A stretch of DNA of 64,000 nucleotides from Actinomycetes bacterium (GTDB lineage Bacteria; Actinomycetota; Actinomycetes; Propionibacteriales; Propionibacteriaceae), in contig JAEWOI010000026.1 of the NCBI GenBank assembly GCA_023460935.1, positions 1 through 64,000 of the forward strand. Reading direction: 5' to 3'. Below, one piece after another: positions 17,437 to 25,833 of this stretch (positions are counted from its first letter, which is position 1; the number at the start of each line of letters is the position of its first letter). The notes under the pieces were generated by a model. The model ran no database searches. It was not told where the DNA came from and worked only from the letters and a program-made list of their open reading frames with translations. The translations under genes and the position numbers were made by a program.

Positions 17437-20327
17437 CCGGCGGGCCTCACCACAGCAGGTTTCGACAAGCTCAACCTGCGGGCCCTGAGGAAGGACGCAG
17501 CAGGTTTCGACAAGCTCAACCTGCGAGCTCCGAGCAAGGTCGCGGCGGGTTTCGACAGGCTCAACCTGCGACGCCTCGACAAGCTCAACCTGCGGACCCT
17601 CGACAGGCTCAACCTGCGACCCGTCGGCAAGCTCAACCTGCGGACCCTGAGCATCGCCGCGGGCGTCCCCGGGCGGGCACCGTGCCCTGGGGGGCGGTGT
17701 GGCGCCAGTCCCGGCGCGACGCCGTGCCGCTGGCCGTGGGCGGGCTGGTGGTCGCGGCCGCGGCGTTCGGGTCTGCTGCCGCACCGCTCGTCCTGGCCTC
17801 GGTCGCCGGTTCCACCGTGCGGGCCGAGGTGGCCGAGGCGGTCCAGCCGGCGGAGGTGGTGATCAGCGTGCCGTCCGGCTCCGGCTACCAGGGCACCGAC
17901 CCTGCCGGTGCGGCAGCGGCGGTCAGGGAGTTGCTGGACGCCGGCCTGCCCGCGGAACTGCGCCACGTCCTCGCCGAACCGGTGACCGCGCTGGTCGGGC
18001 CCGAACTGAAGGCGGGGGTGATCGCCGAGCGTCCCGGACGGGTCCGCTTCGTCTACCTCGCCAGCCGCGGCGGCCCGGGCACCACCTGGGTTGAGGGCCG
18101 CGCGCCGGCAGCTATCACCGGAGCCGGCCAGGACTGGCTGGACGAGGAACGGAAGCCACCGGTGGAGGTGGCCGTCTCGGAGGCCGGAGCGGCCGTGCTG
18201 GGAGTGCGGGCCGGCGCGCGGCTGACCGTGGACAGCCCGACCGGGGTGCCGCTGGACGTCCGGCTCAGCGGTGTCTACCGTGCCGAAGACCCCGCCGACG
18301 CGGCGTGGCAGGTGGCCCCGACCCTGCTGAAGCCCCAGCTCGTCGACGGCTCAGCCGCGCTGGCCTCGCTCAGCCTCCTGGTCTCGGCCGAATCGCTGCC
18401 CGCCGCCGAGCTGGACGTGGTGCCCACGAGCATGACCAGGACCTTCACCTACCCGGTCGCCGCCGAACGGCTGGACGCTGAGCGCGCTGCCGTGGTGGCC
18501 ACGCAGGCGCGTGCCCTCGCCTCGGGACGCAGGACCTTCGAGGTCACCGGGATGCAGCCGATCGTGACCACGCGCCTCGACCGGCTGATCGACGCAGCCC
18601 TCGCCCGGGTGGCGGCCGCCACCGCGCAGGCGTCGGTGCTGTTGCTTGGCCTGTTGGCGGCAGCCCTGCTGGTGGAGTTCCTCGCCGCGGGGCTGGTGAC
18701 CGAGCGCAGGGGGCGGGTGATCGCGCAGTGGCGGGCCCGTGGAGCCACGCTGCCGGCGATCGCGTTGGCGAACGCCGCCGAGGCTGGAGCGCTCACCGCG
18801 GTGGCCGGGGCCATCGGCGTTGGCGCTGCAGCGGCAGTGGTCGGCGGGGTGCCGCCGCCGGGATGGATCCTGCCGCCGTTGGTCGCCGCCGTGGTGCCGC
18901 AGCCGCTGCTGGCCACGCTCGTGGCCGCGCGTGCTTCCGCCCCGCCCGACCCCCGGGGCGGGCTGCCGGCCGCGCGGCTGCGGAGGACCGCTGCGGAGGG
19001 CACGCTGGTGCTGCTCGCGTTGGCTGCGCTCGGAACCCTGGTGGTCCGCGGCGCCACTGCATCGGCCGGGACGGTGTGGACCGACGGCGTGGTGCTTGCC
19101 GCTCCGGTGCTCGTGGCGCTCGTGGCCGCGCTCGGCCTCGTCCGCTTGCAGCCTCGGCTCACGGTTGTGGCCCGAGCGACCGCAGCACGGCGGCCGGGGG
19201 TGGTGGCCCTGCTGGCCGCAGCGCGCGCCCGGGCCAACGCTCCGGCGGCGGCGGCGCTGGTGGTGGCGAGCGCGGTGGCGGCCATCGCGGCGTCGGCGGG
19301 CGCCACCGTCGCGCAGGGACGCACCGACGCGGCCTGGGACGCGGTGGGAGCAGACGCCGCGGTCACGACCAGCGACCCGGCCGGGCTGCCCGCGGAGGTG
19401 GCCGGGCTGGACGGGACGGAGGGCCTCACCGCGACCACGGCCGCAGTCATCCCGCGGGCCCAGCTGCTGGGCTCGGGCCTCGACCGCCCCGTCCGGATCG
19501 TCGCCGTCGACGCCGAGGCGCTGGCCCGTCTGCTGGCCGTGACGCCGGCGGCTGATGCGCCCGTGCTCGGTGAACTCGGGGCCCGGGGGAGCGCCGCGGT
19601 GCCGGTGCTGGCTTCCGGCCTGCCGGCCTGGGACACGGCGGGCCTGCGCTGGGGTGAGGAGTCGGTCCGCGTCCGTCCGGTGGGGGTGGCCCCCCGCCTG
19701 CCGGTTCAGCTCGGGGTCGAGGAGGACACCACGATCGTGGTGGACCGGTTCGCCCTGGCCGAAGCGCTCGGGCACGAGGTTCCGGCGAGCCTGGCGTGGG
19801 TGAACGGCCCGGGTGCGCCGAAAGCCCTGACGGCGGCCCTTGCCGGGGCCTCAGCCAGGGTCACCACGAGGGAGGGGTGGCTGCAGCAGCAGAGTTCTGC
19901 CCCCCTGCCGTTGGCACTCGACCGGCTGCTGACCGGTGCGCTGGTGGGCGCGGTGGCCCTGGCTGCGCTTGCCGTGGTGCTGATGGCGGCCTCCGGGGCA
20001 GCGGAACGGACTCGCGCCGCCGGCTTGCTGCGGGTGGTGGGGACGCCACGGGCGAGCGCCGGGCGGGTGGCCTGGCTGGAGGCGACCGTACCGGCGCTGG
20101 TGGCGAGCGTCGTCGGCGTGGCCGTGGGCATCCTGTTGGCCGGGCCGTTGGTCGGAGCGCTCGACCTCAGCTCGATCACCGGCGGCAGGCAGGCGCCCCG
20201 GCTCGTGGTCGCGTGGTGGGGTTTCGGGATCCCGCCCGCGCTGGCCGCGGTTGCCGGTGCGGCGGTGGCTGTGGCCGGGGCAGCCCGGCGCCGCGAGCCG
20301 CTCGGCGAGTTGATGCGCGCCGGGTAG
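17433..20327 (+). CDS. large FtsX-family ABC permease 2
   Basis: A 964-residue permease partner. ATG 17433 overlaps the stop of permease 1 (ATGA) and has GGGGAGG upstream, so this start is favoured. The first 80 residues, however, are coded by six copies of the QAQPA repeat (17456-17642), and the conserved protein really begins at about VPWGAVWRQSRRDAVPL. GTG 17682 is thus an alternative start giving 881 residues, though its ribosome site is weak. After one helix and an extracytoplasmic domain come a helix bundle (ASVLLLGLLAAALLVEFLAA), a second domain, and a C-terminal bundle (LVGAVALAALAVVLMAASG, LLRVVGTPRASAGRVAWLE). This end matches the FtsX core. It is the last gene of the export operon and converges on a TetR gene. 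Confidence 0.9.
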   Translation: MTGGPHHSRFRQAQPAGPEEGRSRFRQAQPASSEQGRGGFRQAQPATPRQAQPADPRQAQPATRRQAQPADPEHRRGRPRAGTVPWGAVWRQSRRDAVPLAVGGLVVAAAAFGSAAAPLVLASVAGSTVRAEVAEAVQPAEVVISVPSGSGYQGTDPAGAAAAVRELLDAGLPAELRHVLAEPVTALVGPELKAGVIAERPGRVRFVYLASRGGPGTTWVEGRAPAAITGAGQDWLDEERKPPVEVAVSEAGAAVLGVRAGARLTVDSPTGVPLDVRLSGVYRAEDPADAAWQVAPTLLKPQLVDGSAALASLSLLVSAESLPAAELDVVPTSMTRTFTYPVAAERLDAERAAVVATQARALASGRRTFEVTGMQPIVTTRLDRLIDAALARVAAATAQASVLLLGLLAAALLVEFLAAGLVTERRGRVIAQWRARGATLPAIALANAAEAGALTAVAGAIGVGAAAAVVGGVPPPGWILPPLVAAVVPQPLLATLVAARASAPPDPRGGLPAARLRRTAAEGTLVLLALAALGTLVVRGATASAGTVWTDGVVLAAPVLVALVAALGLVRLQPRLTVVARATAARRPGVVALLAAARARANAPAAAALVVASAVAAIAASAGATVAQGRTDAAWDAVGADAAVTTSDPAGLPAEVAGLDGTEGLTATTAAVIPRAQLLGSGLDRPVRIVAVDAEALARLLAVTPAADAPVLGELGARGSAAVPVLASGLPAWDTAGLRWGEESVRVRPVGVAPRLPVQLGVEEDTTIVVDRFALAEALGHEVPASLAWVNGPGAPKALTAALAGASARVTTREGWLQQQSSAPLPLALDRLLTGALVGAVALAALAVVLMAASGAAERTRAAGLLRVVGTPRASAGRVAWLEATVPALVASVVGVAVGILLAGPLVGALDLSSITGGRQAPRLVVAWWGFGIPPALAAVAGAAVAVAGAARRREPLGELMRAG
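17456..17642. repeat. six copies of the QAQPA-coding CAAGCTCAACCTGCG repeat
   Basis: Copies at 17456-17480, 17501-17525, 17546-17570, 17575-17594, 17599-17618 and 17623-17642 share CGACA(A/G)GCTCAACCTGCG. The first three carry a preceding CAGGTTT or CGGGTTT that makes each copy nearly palindromic (GCAGGTT / AACCTGC). Spacing is irregular (45, 45, 29, 24, 24), so this is not a CRISPR array. The repeat lies at the junction of the two permease genes and is translated as FRQAQPA or PRQAQPA. Similar repeats are widespread between genes in actinobacterial genomes. Confidence 0.9.
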
Positions 20328-20488
20328 CGCCGCGGTCGACAGCGCCGGCCACTCCGACCGGGTCCCGGGGTTCCCTCCCGCCGAGCTTCCTTCCCGCCCG
20401 GGAGCTCGGTTCCCCGCCGCCCCCGGCGGCTGGGGGAGGGGTGGGTGGGCCGGGGAATTCCTGATGCCGCACGGATCCCGAGGACGGG

Positions 20489-21121
20489 CTAGCGCAGCGC
20501 GGCGCTGAGGCTCTGGGCCAGCCAGTGCCGGTAGCGCTCCGCCGACCAGCCCCGCGCGGTCACCAGCTCCCGGTAGGTGTCGGGGTGGGCGAGAGCCCAG
20601 ATCGCGGCTGCGGCGTCCTCGTCGGACTGCCCGCGGGTGAGCCCACCGCGCTCGCGCAGCTGCGCTGCGGCGAGGAGGTAATTCCGCAGCCGCTGGGCGC
20701 CACGCTCGTTCTCCAGCGCTGCCACCTCCGCGTCCACAGCGGCGGCCTGCCGGATCAACCCGAACAGTTCGGTCGTGCGCGGGTGGACCTCGACGAACCA
20801 GTCGGCCAGCACGGCGATGATACCGTCGAAGTCCGCGGTGGCCGCCGCCCGCTGCTCCATGAAGCGTGGCACCGGCACCGGGGCGTTCGGGCCGGCTGCC
20901 ACCAGGTCCAGCACCGCTGAGAGCACAGCCGACTTGTTCCCCACCACGTTGTAGATGGTCTGCACGGCCACGCCGGCCCGGCGTGCGATCGCGGTCATCG
21001 GGGTGCCGACATACCCGCGGGCGAGGAACAACTGCCGGGCCGCCTCGGCGATGTGCGCGCGAGTCAGGGCTGCCTGCGCGTCCCGCAGGTTCGTCGGTTC
21101 CTGTGCCTCGGAGGTACTCAC
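20489..21121 (-). CDS. TetR-family transcriptional regulator
   Basis: A 210-residue one-component regulator. The N-terminal helix-turn-helix domain (about 19-65) reads RAHIAEAARQLFLARGYVG, then MTAIARRAGVAVQTIYNVVG and KSAVLSAVLD. The C-terminal ligand domain is divergent and unassigned. It starts at GTG 21121. Its stop faces the export operon (161 bp apart), while it is divergent from the flavoprotein gene, with two palindromes in the 68-bp gap that are candidate operators. I infer autoregulation and control of the flavoprotein; control of the exporter is possible. Confidence 0.88.
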   Translation of the reverse strand: MSTSEAQEPTNLRDAQAALTRAHIAEAARQLFLARGYVGTPMTAIARRAGVAVQTIYNVVGNKSAVLSAVLDLVAAGPNAPVPVPRFMEQRAAATADFDGIIAVLADWFVEVHPRTTELFGLIRQAAAVDAEVAALENERGAQRLRNYLLAAAQLRERGGLTRGQSDEDAAAAIWALAHPDTYRELVTARGWSAERYRHWLAQSLSAALR

Positions 21122-21140
21122 TTATCCCTAGACCGTTCAT

Positions 21141-21161
21141 CCAGTAACTGGAATAGCATTC
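21141..21161. promoter_or_regulatory. two adjacent palindromes between TetR gene and flavoprotein gene
   Basis: CCAGTAACTGG (21141-21151) and GAATAGCATTC (21151-21161) abut in the short divergent intergenic region. On the minus strand TAGAAT, a good -10 box, overlaps the second palindrome. This is the likely binding site of the adjacent TetR regulator. Confidence 0.55.
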
Positions 21162-21189
21162 TAACATCGCTTTGGTCGAGGAGGCCGTG

Positions 21190-22317
21190 ATGAGCGGACG
21201 GGTGTCGGAACTGGATGCACTGGTCGTCGGTGGGGGTCAGGCGGGCCTGGCGGCCGCGTTCCACCTGAAGCGGCTCGGCCGCAGGTTCGAGGTGCTCGAG
21301 GCCCGTGACCGGCTCGGCGACCAGTGGCGCGAGCGCTGGGACTCGCTGCGGCTCTTCACTCCGGCGCGCTACTCGCACCTGCCGGGTCTCGCGTTGCCGT
21401 TGCCCGACGACGCCTACCCGGCCAAGGACGAGTTCGCCGCCTACCTCGAGCGCTATGCCCGGCACTTCCAGCTGCCGGTGCGGACGGGGGTGCGCGTTGA
21501 GCGACTGGCACCGACCAGCGGTGGGTTCACGTTGCGGACGGCTGACGGCGAGCGGCGGGCCCGCACCGTGATCGTCGCAACGGGCCCCAACGCCCGGCCC
21601 AGGGTCCCCGTGCAGGCGAGCGCCCTTGACCCGACCGTCGTCCAGCTGCACACCTCGGGCTACCACAGCCCCGAACAGCTGCCGGAGGGACCCGTCGTGG
21701 TGGTGGGGGCCGGCACGTCGGGCGCGGAGATCGCGCTGGAACTCGCTGCTTCGGGCAGGCCGGTCCACCTCTCCGGCAGGCCCACGCCGCACATCCCGGA
21801 CGCGGTGTTCAGGTTCGCCGGGCCGGCGTACTGGGCGTTCATCAACCGCGTGCTCACCCTGGACACCCCGATGGGGAGGAAGGTCGCCCGGAAGTTCCAC
21901 GAGCGTGGGGCACCGCTGATCCGGATCTCCATCGACGACGTGACCGCGGCCGGCGTCCGGCTGCTGCCGCGGCTCAGCGGCGTGGTGGACGGTGTGCCGG
22001 TGTTCGGCGAGGTGACCGTCGGCAAGCCGGCGGCGGTGGTGTGGGCCACGGGGTTCGTGCCGGACCTCGACTGGCTGCCTCAGGCCCGGCTCGATCGGCA
22101 CGGCCAGCCGGTCACCCGGCGTGGCCTCGCCGACGGCGTCCCCGGACTGGGGTTCGTCGGTTTCCCGTTCCAGTACTCCCTGGCGTCCGGGCTGATCGGA
22201 GGCGTCGGGCGGGACGCCGGTGGGGTGGTGGCCGGCCTGGTCGGCACCCGACCCGACCCCGGGCAGCCGAGGTCGCAGACGGCAGCGGCCTCGGCCGGTG
22301 ACCGAGCCGCCGGCTGA
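21190..22317 (+). CDS. FAD/NAD(P)-binding monooxygenase (CzcO-like)
   Basis: A 375-residue flavoprotein. The FAD-binding Rossmann motif is VVGGGQAGLAAAFHLKRLG (about 9-27), with GDQWRERWDSLRLFTP as in flavin-containing monooxygenases. A second dinucleotide motif VVVVGAGTSGAEIALELA (about 172-190) should bind NADPH, and VVWATGFVPDLDWL is the FMO ATGF-type motif. It probably oxygenates or oxidises a small substrate such as a ketone or amine. ATG 21190 has GAGGAGG five bases upstream; an in-frame TTG at 21172 lacks one. It is divergent from and probably controlled by the TetR gene. Confidence 0.87.
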   Translation: MSGRVSELDALVVGGGQAGLAAAFHLKRLGRRFEVLEARDRLGDQWRERWDSLRLFTPARYSHLPGLALPLPDDAYPAKDEFAAYLERYARHFQLPVRTGVRVERLAPTSGGFTLRTADGERRARTVIVATGPNARPRVPVQASALDPTVVQLHTSGYHSPEQLPEGPVVVVGAGTSGAEIALELAASGRPVHLSGRPTPHIPDAVFRFAGPAYWAFINRVLTLDTPMGRKVARKFHERGAPLIRISIDDVTAAGVRLLPRLSGVVDGVPVFGEVTVGKPAAVVWATGFVPDLDWLPQARLDRHGQPVTRRGLADGVPGLGFVGFPFQYSLASGLIGGVGRDAGGVVAGLVGTRPDPGQPRSQTAAASAGDRAAG

Positions 22318-22352
22318 CCGGGCCGCCGGCCGACCGCCGCCGGGAATCGCCC

Positions 22353-24149
22353 TCAGGAGGGGGTGCTTCCCCCAGCGGCCCGGGTGATCGCGTCCGCTGC
22401 CTGCACCAGGGCGAGGTGCGACAGCGCCTGCGGGGTGTTGCCGGCGTGCCGGTGGTGCGCCACGTCGTACTCCTCGGCGAGCAGGCCGACGTCGTTGGCC
22501 AGCCCGACCAGGCGGTCCATCAGCGCGCGGGCTTCGGCCAGCCGCCCGGAGCGGGCGTACTGCTCCGCCAGCCAGAACGAACAGGCCAGGAACGGGTGTT
22601 CCCCGGGCGGGAAGTCGTCGACGTGGGCGTCGTCGAACCGGTAACGCATGACCAGGCCGTCGTGCAGCAGGTCCTGCTCGATGGCCGCCACCGTGCCCAG
22701 CATCCGCGGGTCGTCCGCAGCACAGAACCCGACCTGCGGCAACCGCAGCAGTGAGGCGTCCAAGGCTGTGGAACCGTACGCCTGCACATAGCTGTTCCGG
22801 CGGGCGTCGAAGCCCCGCTCCTCGATCTCGGCTCGCAGCCGGTCGCGCAGCGCCTCCCACCGCTCGACCGGCCCGTCCAGCCCGTGGAGCCGGACTGCGG
22901 TGACCGCCCGATCCAGCGCGGCCCACGTCATCACCCTGGAGTGGGTGAATGCCCGGCGCGGTCCCCGCACCTCCCAGATGCCCTGGTCCTCGCGGTCCCA
23001 GTGCTCCTCGACGAACGTCATCAGGGCCCGCTGCAGCGGCCAAGAGAAGGCGTCCTCGGAAACGCCTGCCGCCCGGGCCTCCGCGAGGGCAACCATCACC
23101 TCCCCGATCACGTCGCCCTGGAACTGCGCCACGGCGGCGTTCCCCACCCGTACCGGGGCCGCGCCCCGGTAGCCGGGCAACGAGGCCAGTTCACGTTCGG
23201 GCAGGAACCGCTCGCCCGCCACGCCGTACATGATCTGGACGTCGGCAGGATCCCCGGCGATCGCGCGCAGCAGCCAGTTCCGCCAGCGGTGCGCCTCGCT
23301 GACGAAGGAGTGCGCGAGGAACGCGCTCAGGCACAGCGATGCATCGCGCAGCCACACGTAGCGGTAGTCCCAGTTCCTTGGCCCGCCGAACTGCTCGGGG
23401 AGGCTGGTGGTTGCAGCCGCGACGATCCCGCCGGTCGCGTCGTGGGTGAGCGCCCTGAGCACCAGCAGCGAGCGCATCACCTCGTCGTGGTACGGCCCCT
23501 CGTGGCTGCAGGTGGCCGACCACTCCCGCCACCACGAGGCCGTGGTCGCGAGCGCGCCGGCGGCATCGATGGGTGCGGGTGGGGCCAGGTGGGACGGGAA
23601 CCAGGTGAGGACCAGGTCGACGGCCTCCCCGGCGCGCAGCGTGTAGCGGCCCTCGTGCGCCTGGCCACGCGGGGTGAGGCGCGGGCCGCGGCGAACCACG
23701 GCATCGGGCCCGGCGATCGCCACCAGTTCGGTGCGGCCGCCTGCGGCACCCCACTGGCGCACCCACGGCACGGACGCCGCGTAGCCGAACCGCACCCGCA
23801 GTTCCTCCCCCACCTCGACCGAGCCGCGGGTACAGCGAACGCTGCGCACCACGTCAGCGCGTTCGTCGCCCTTCGGCATGAAGTCGAGCACCTCGAGTTC
23901 GCCCGTGCCCGTCGTCCAGCGGGTGGAGAGCACGAACGTTCCGTGCAGGTAGGCACGCGTCGACTCGGCTTCGGGTGCGGTGGGCGCGACGAGCCAGCGC
24001 CCGTGCGACTCCTCACCCAGCAGTGCCCCGAGAGTGGACGGGGAGTCGTAGCGCGGCAGGCACAGCCAGTCGATGCTGCCGTCAGAGCCCACCAGCGCCC
24101 CGGTGCGGCAGTCGCTGATCAGCGCGTACTGCTCGATCGGCAGGCTCAT
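22353..24149 (-). CDS. glycoside hydrolase family 15 protein (trehalase/glucoamylase-like)
   Basis: A 598-residue cytoplasmic protein with no signal peptide. The N-terminal beta-sandwich opens MSLPIEQYALISDCRTGALV and GSDGSIDWLCLPRYDSP, which are standard for actinobacterial GH15 trehalases and glucoamylase-like enzymes. The catalytic (alpha/alpha)6 barrel carries FGGPRNWDYRYVWLRDAS, YGVAGERFLPE and WEVRGPRRAFTHSRVMTWAA. It should hydrolyse an alpha-glucoside such as trehalose or maltose to glucose. ATG 24149 begins the conserved N-terminus exactly; the frame stays open for another 500 bases upstream, but that part runs through the 62-bp palindrome and antisense to the next gene. Glucose-6-phosphate dehydrogenase lies nearby. 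Confidence 0.88.
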   Translation of the reverse strand: MSLPIEQYALISDCRTGALVGSDGSIDWLCLPRYDSPSTLGALLGEESHGRWLVAPTAPEAESTRAYLHGTFVLSTRWTTGTGELEVLDFMPKGDERADVVRSVRCTRGSVEVGEELRVRFGYAASVPWVRQWGAAGGRTELVAIAGPDAVVRRGPRLTPRGQAHEGRYTLRAGEAVDLVLTWFPSHLAPPAPIDAAGALATTASWWREWSATCSHEGPYHDEVMRSLLVLRALTHDATGGIVAAATTSLPEQFGGPRNWDYRYVWLRDASLCLSAFLAHSFVSEAHRWRNWLLRAIAGDPADVQIMYGVAGERFLPERELASLPGYRGAAPVRVGNAAVAQFQGDVIGEVMVALAEARAAGVSEDAFSWPLQRALMTFVEEHWDREDQGIWEVRGPRRAFTHSRVMTWAALDRAVTAVRLHGLDGPVERWEALRDRLRAEIEERGFDARRNSYVQAYGSTALDASLLRLPQVGFCAADDPRMLGTVAAIEQDLLHDGLVMRYRFDDAHVDDFPPGEHPFLACSFWLAEQYARSGRLAEARALMDRLVGLANDVGLLAEEYDVAHHRHAGNTPQALSHLALVQAADAITRAAGGSTPS

Positions 24150-24247
24150 GATCGCCGCCGCCGGGTACTGCGTAGGCGCGGGGAGCCGATCACGGGTTCC
24201 GGATACCCCCCGCGGTGACGGCCGGAACCTCCCGCCGCCCCCAGTAA

Positions 24248-24309
24248 ACGCCGACGAAAGTGCCGGAAGCCGACGAACTTCCGTCGGCTTCTGCCACTTC
24301 CGTCGGCGG
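24248..24309. repeat. 62-bp nested palindrome, copy 3
   Basis: This is the same 62-bp unit as at 10751 and 12221, here in the 303-bp gap between the divergent GH15 gene and the secreted repeat protein. The inner stem GGAAGCCGACGAA / TTCCGTCGGCTTC and the outer arms carry compensating and non-compensating changes. The rest of the gap shows only a weak -10 (TAGGAT, 24390-24395). Confidence 0.85.
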
Positions 24310-24453
24310 CTGCGGGGAAGACCGGGGGCTGAATTTCGTGTGAATTGTGCCGAGTGGCGTTGCCAGTGACCGGTACCGGTGCGAGAAGCTAGGATCCAAC
24401 GTCGCTTCGGGGGAGGCGGCTCGTGGCTTGGGCCACGGATCGGGGGATCCTTG

Positions 24454-25647
24454 ATGACACAGACGGTGAAATCTGTCGTACGAACTCTGCTGGCCGCACT
24501 GCTGATGACCACGATGGTCGTCGCCGTCCAGCCGCCGGCACAGGCCGCCACGCGCACGGTCGTGTCGGGCACGATCAGCGACGCCCACGGGGTTGGAGTT
24601 CCGCGGGCCAGGGTCACCCTGTTCGTCGCGGACCGACCGACGAAGGCCGCCGCCACCGCCAGGGCCGGGGCTGACGGCAGCTACCGGCTGCCGCCGGTGC
24701 CGAGCGGTACCTACCTGCTCCGCGCGACCGACCCCAGTCTGGCCAGTGCGGCCACCTGGTGGCCGGAGGCCAGCAACTCCTTCGCTGCCGGCACCCTCTC
24801 GGTCGCCGGGTCGGGGGTCGTGGTCGACCTGCAGCTGATTCCCGGGCTCGCCATCTCCGGTACCACCCGCTACCAGGGGGTGCCCCAGTCGCGGGTGAAG
24901 GTCTGCGTCCTCGCCCCGGACATCCCCTGCGCGCTGAGCGGCCCGGACGGGCGCTACACCGTGCGGGGCATCGCTCCCGACTACTACCGCCTCACGGCCG
25001 AGCCCACCCGGCACGGCAAGCCCTACGTCCGCACCTGGTACCCCGAGTACACCGACGGCCAGTCGGTGATCTCACCGGTGGAGTCCATCGACGCCGAATC
25101 CGCTGCCCGGCCGTGGGACTTCGCCCTGGCGACCCAGCCAACCGTCACCGGGCACGTGGTGAACGACATGGGCGCGCCGGTGGCCGGGGCCAAAGTGTGC
25201 GTGGCCGGGGCGTCCACCTGCACCAGGGCTGCGCGCGACGGCGGGTTCGTCCTGAAGGCTGAGGTGCCGTTGCGGGGCTCGCTCGAGCTGTCGGCCAGGG
25301 CTCGCGGCCACTACGCCGGTTCGGTCTCCACCTCGGACAGCACCGGCGTGGTGATCCCGCTGCAGCGGATCGTTCCGGTCAAGGCGGCCAAGCCGGTCAT
25401 CTCCGGCGACGCGGTTGTCGGCGGGACGCTGACCGCCACGCCCGGCACCTGGGGGCCGAGCCAGGTGCAGCTGAGCTACCGCTGGTACCGCAACGGACAC
25501 CGGATCAAGCACGCCACCGGCGAGACCTACGTGCTGACCGCCGCGGACAAGGGCAAGCGGATCCGCGTACAGGTGACCGGAAAGCTGCCCGGGGTGCGAT
25601 CGGTGGCCCGCCTGTCCCAGCGCACAGCAGCGGTCTCCCTGCCCTGA
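24454..25647 (+). CDS. secreted multi-domain beta-sandwich protein
   Basis: A 397-residue exported protein. The signal peptide (residues 1-31) ends PAQAA. Two or three carboxypeptidase-regulatory-like (transthyretin-fold) domains follow: VVSGTISDAHGVGVPRARVT with ADGSYRLPPVPSGTYLL, a degenerate second one with GPDGRYTVRGIAPDYYRL, and TVTGHVVNDMGAPVAGAKVC. The last 80 residues form an Ig-like surface repeat (GDAVVGGTLTATPGTW, YRWYRNG, YVLTAADKGKRIRVQV). Such proteins are structural or adhesive. No catalytic domain or cell-wall sorting motif is present. ATG 24454 gives the exact signal peptide. Confidence 0.8.
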   Translation: MTQTVKSVVRTLLAALLMTTMVVAVQPPAQAATRTVVSGTISDAHGVGVPRARVTLFVADRPTKAAATARAGADGSYRLPPVPSGTYLLRATDPSLASAATWWPEASNSFAAGTLSVAGSGVVVDLQLIPGLAISGTTRYQGVPQSRVKVCVLAPDIPCALSGPDGRYTVRGIAPDYYRLTAEPTRHGKPYVRTWYPEYTDGQSVISPVESIDAESAARPWDFALATQPTVTGHVVNDMGAPVAGAKVCVAGASTCTRAARDGGFVLKAEVPLRGSLELSARARGHYAGSVSTSDSTGVVIPLQRIVPVKAAKPVISGDAVVGGTLTATPGTWGPSQVQLSYRWYRNGHRIKHATGETYVLTAADKGKRIRVQVTGKLPGVRSVARLSQRTAAVSLP

Positions 25648-25833
25648 GCCGGGTCCGGGCCCGAAACCCCGCGACGGAGCGGGACCGCCTGGGTACTGGC
25701 CCAGCGCGGCCCGGGTTCAGCACGCGACCCGCCCGTGCCACCGCCGGAACCTCCGGCCCGGCCGAGGAGGAGTCGAGATGCCCACGAAAGCGTTGGCCAC
25801 TTCCGGCCCGAGCGTCCGGAGCGGGTGGGTGCG

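Noticed and set aside
17456..17642. CRISPR-like array
   Set aside because: Repeats have irregular spacing (24-45 bp), partly degenerate units and no cas genes; the unit is a known type of dispersed actinobacterial repeat.
17433..20327. Frameshift between the two permease genes
   Set aside because: The genes overlap normally (ATGA) and each has its own complete set of domains.
24150..24656. N-terminal extension of the GH15 protein
   Set aside because: The frame stays open, but it crosses the 62-bp palindrome and runs antisense to the start of the secreted protein; conserved sequence begins at 24149.
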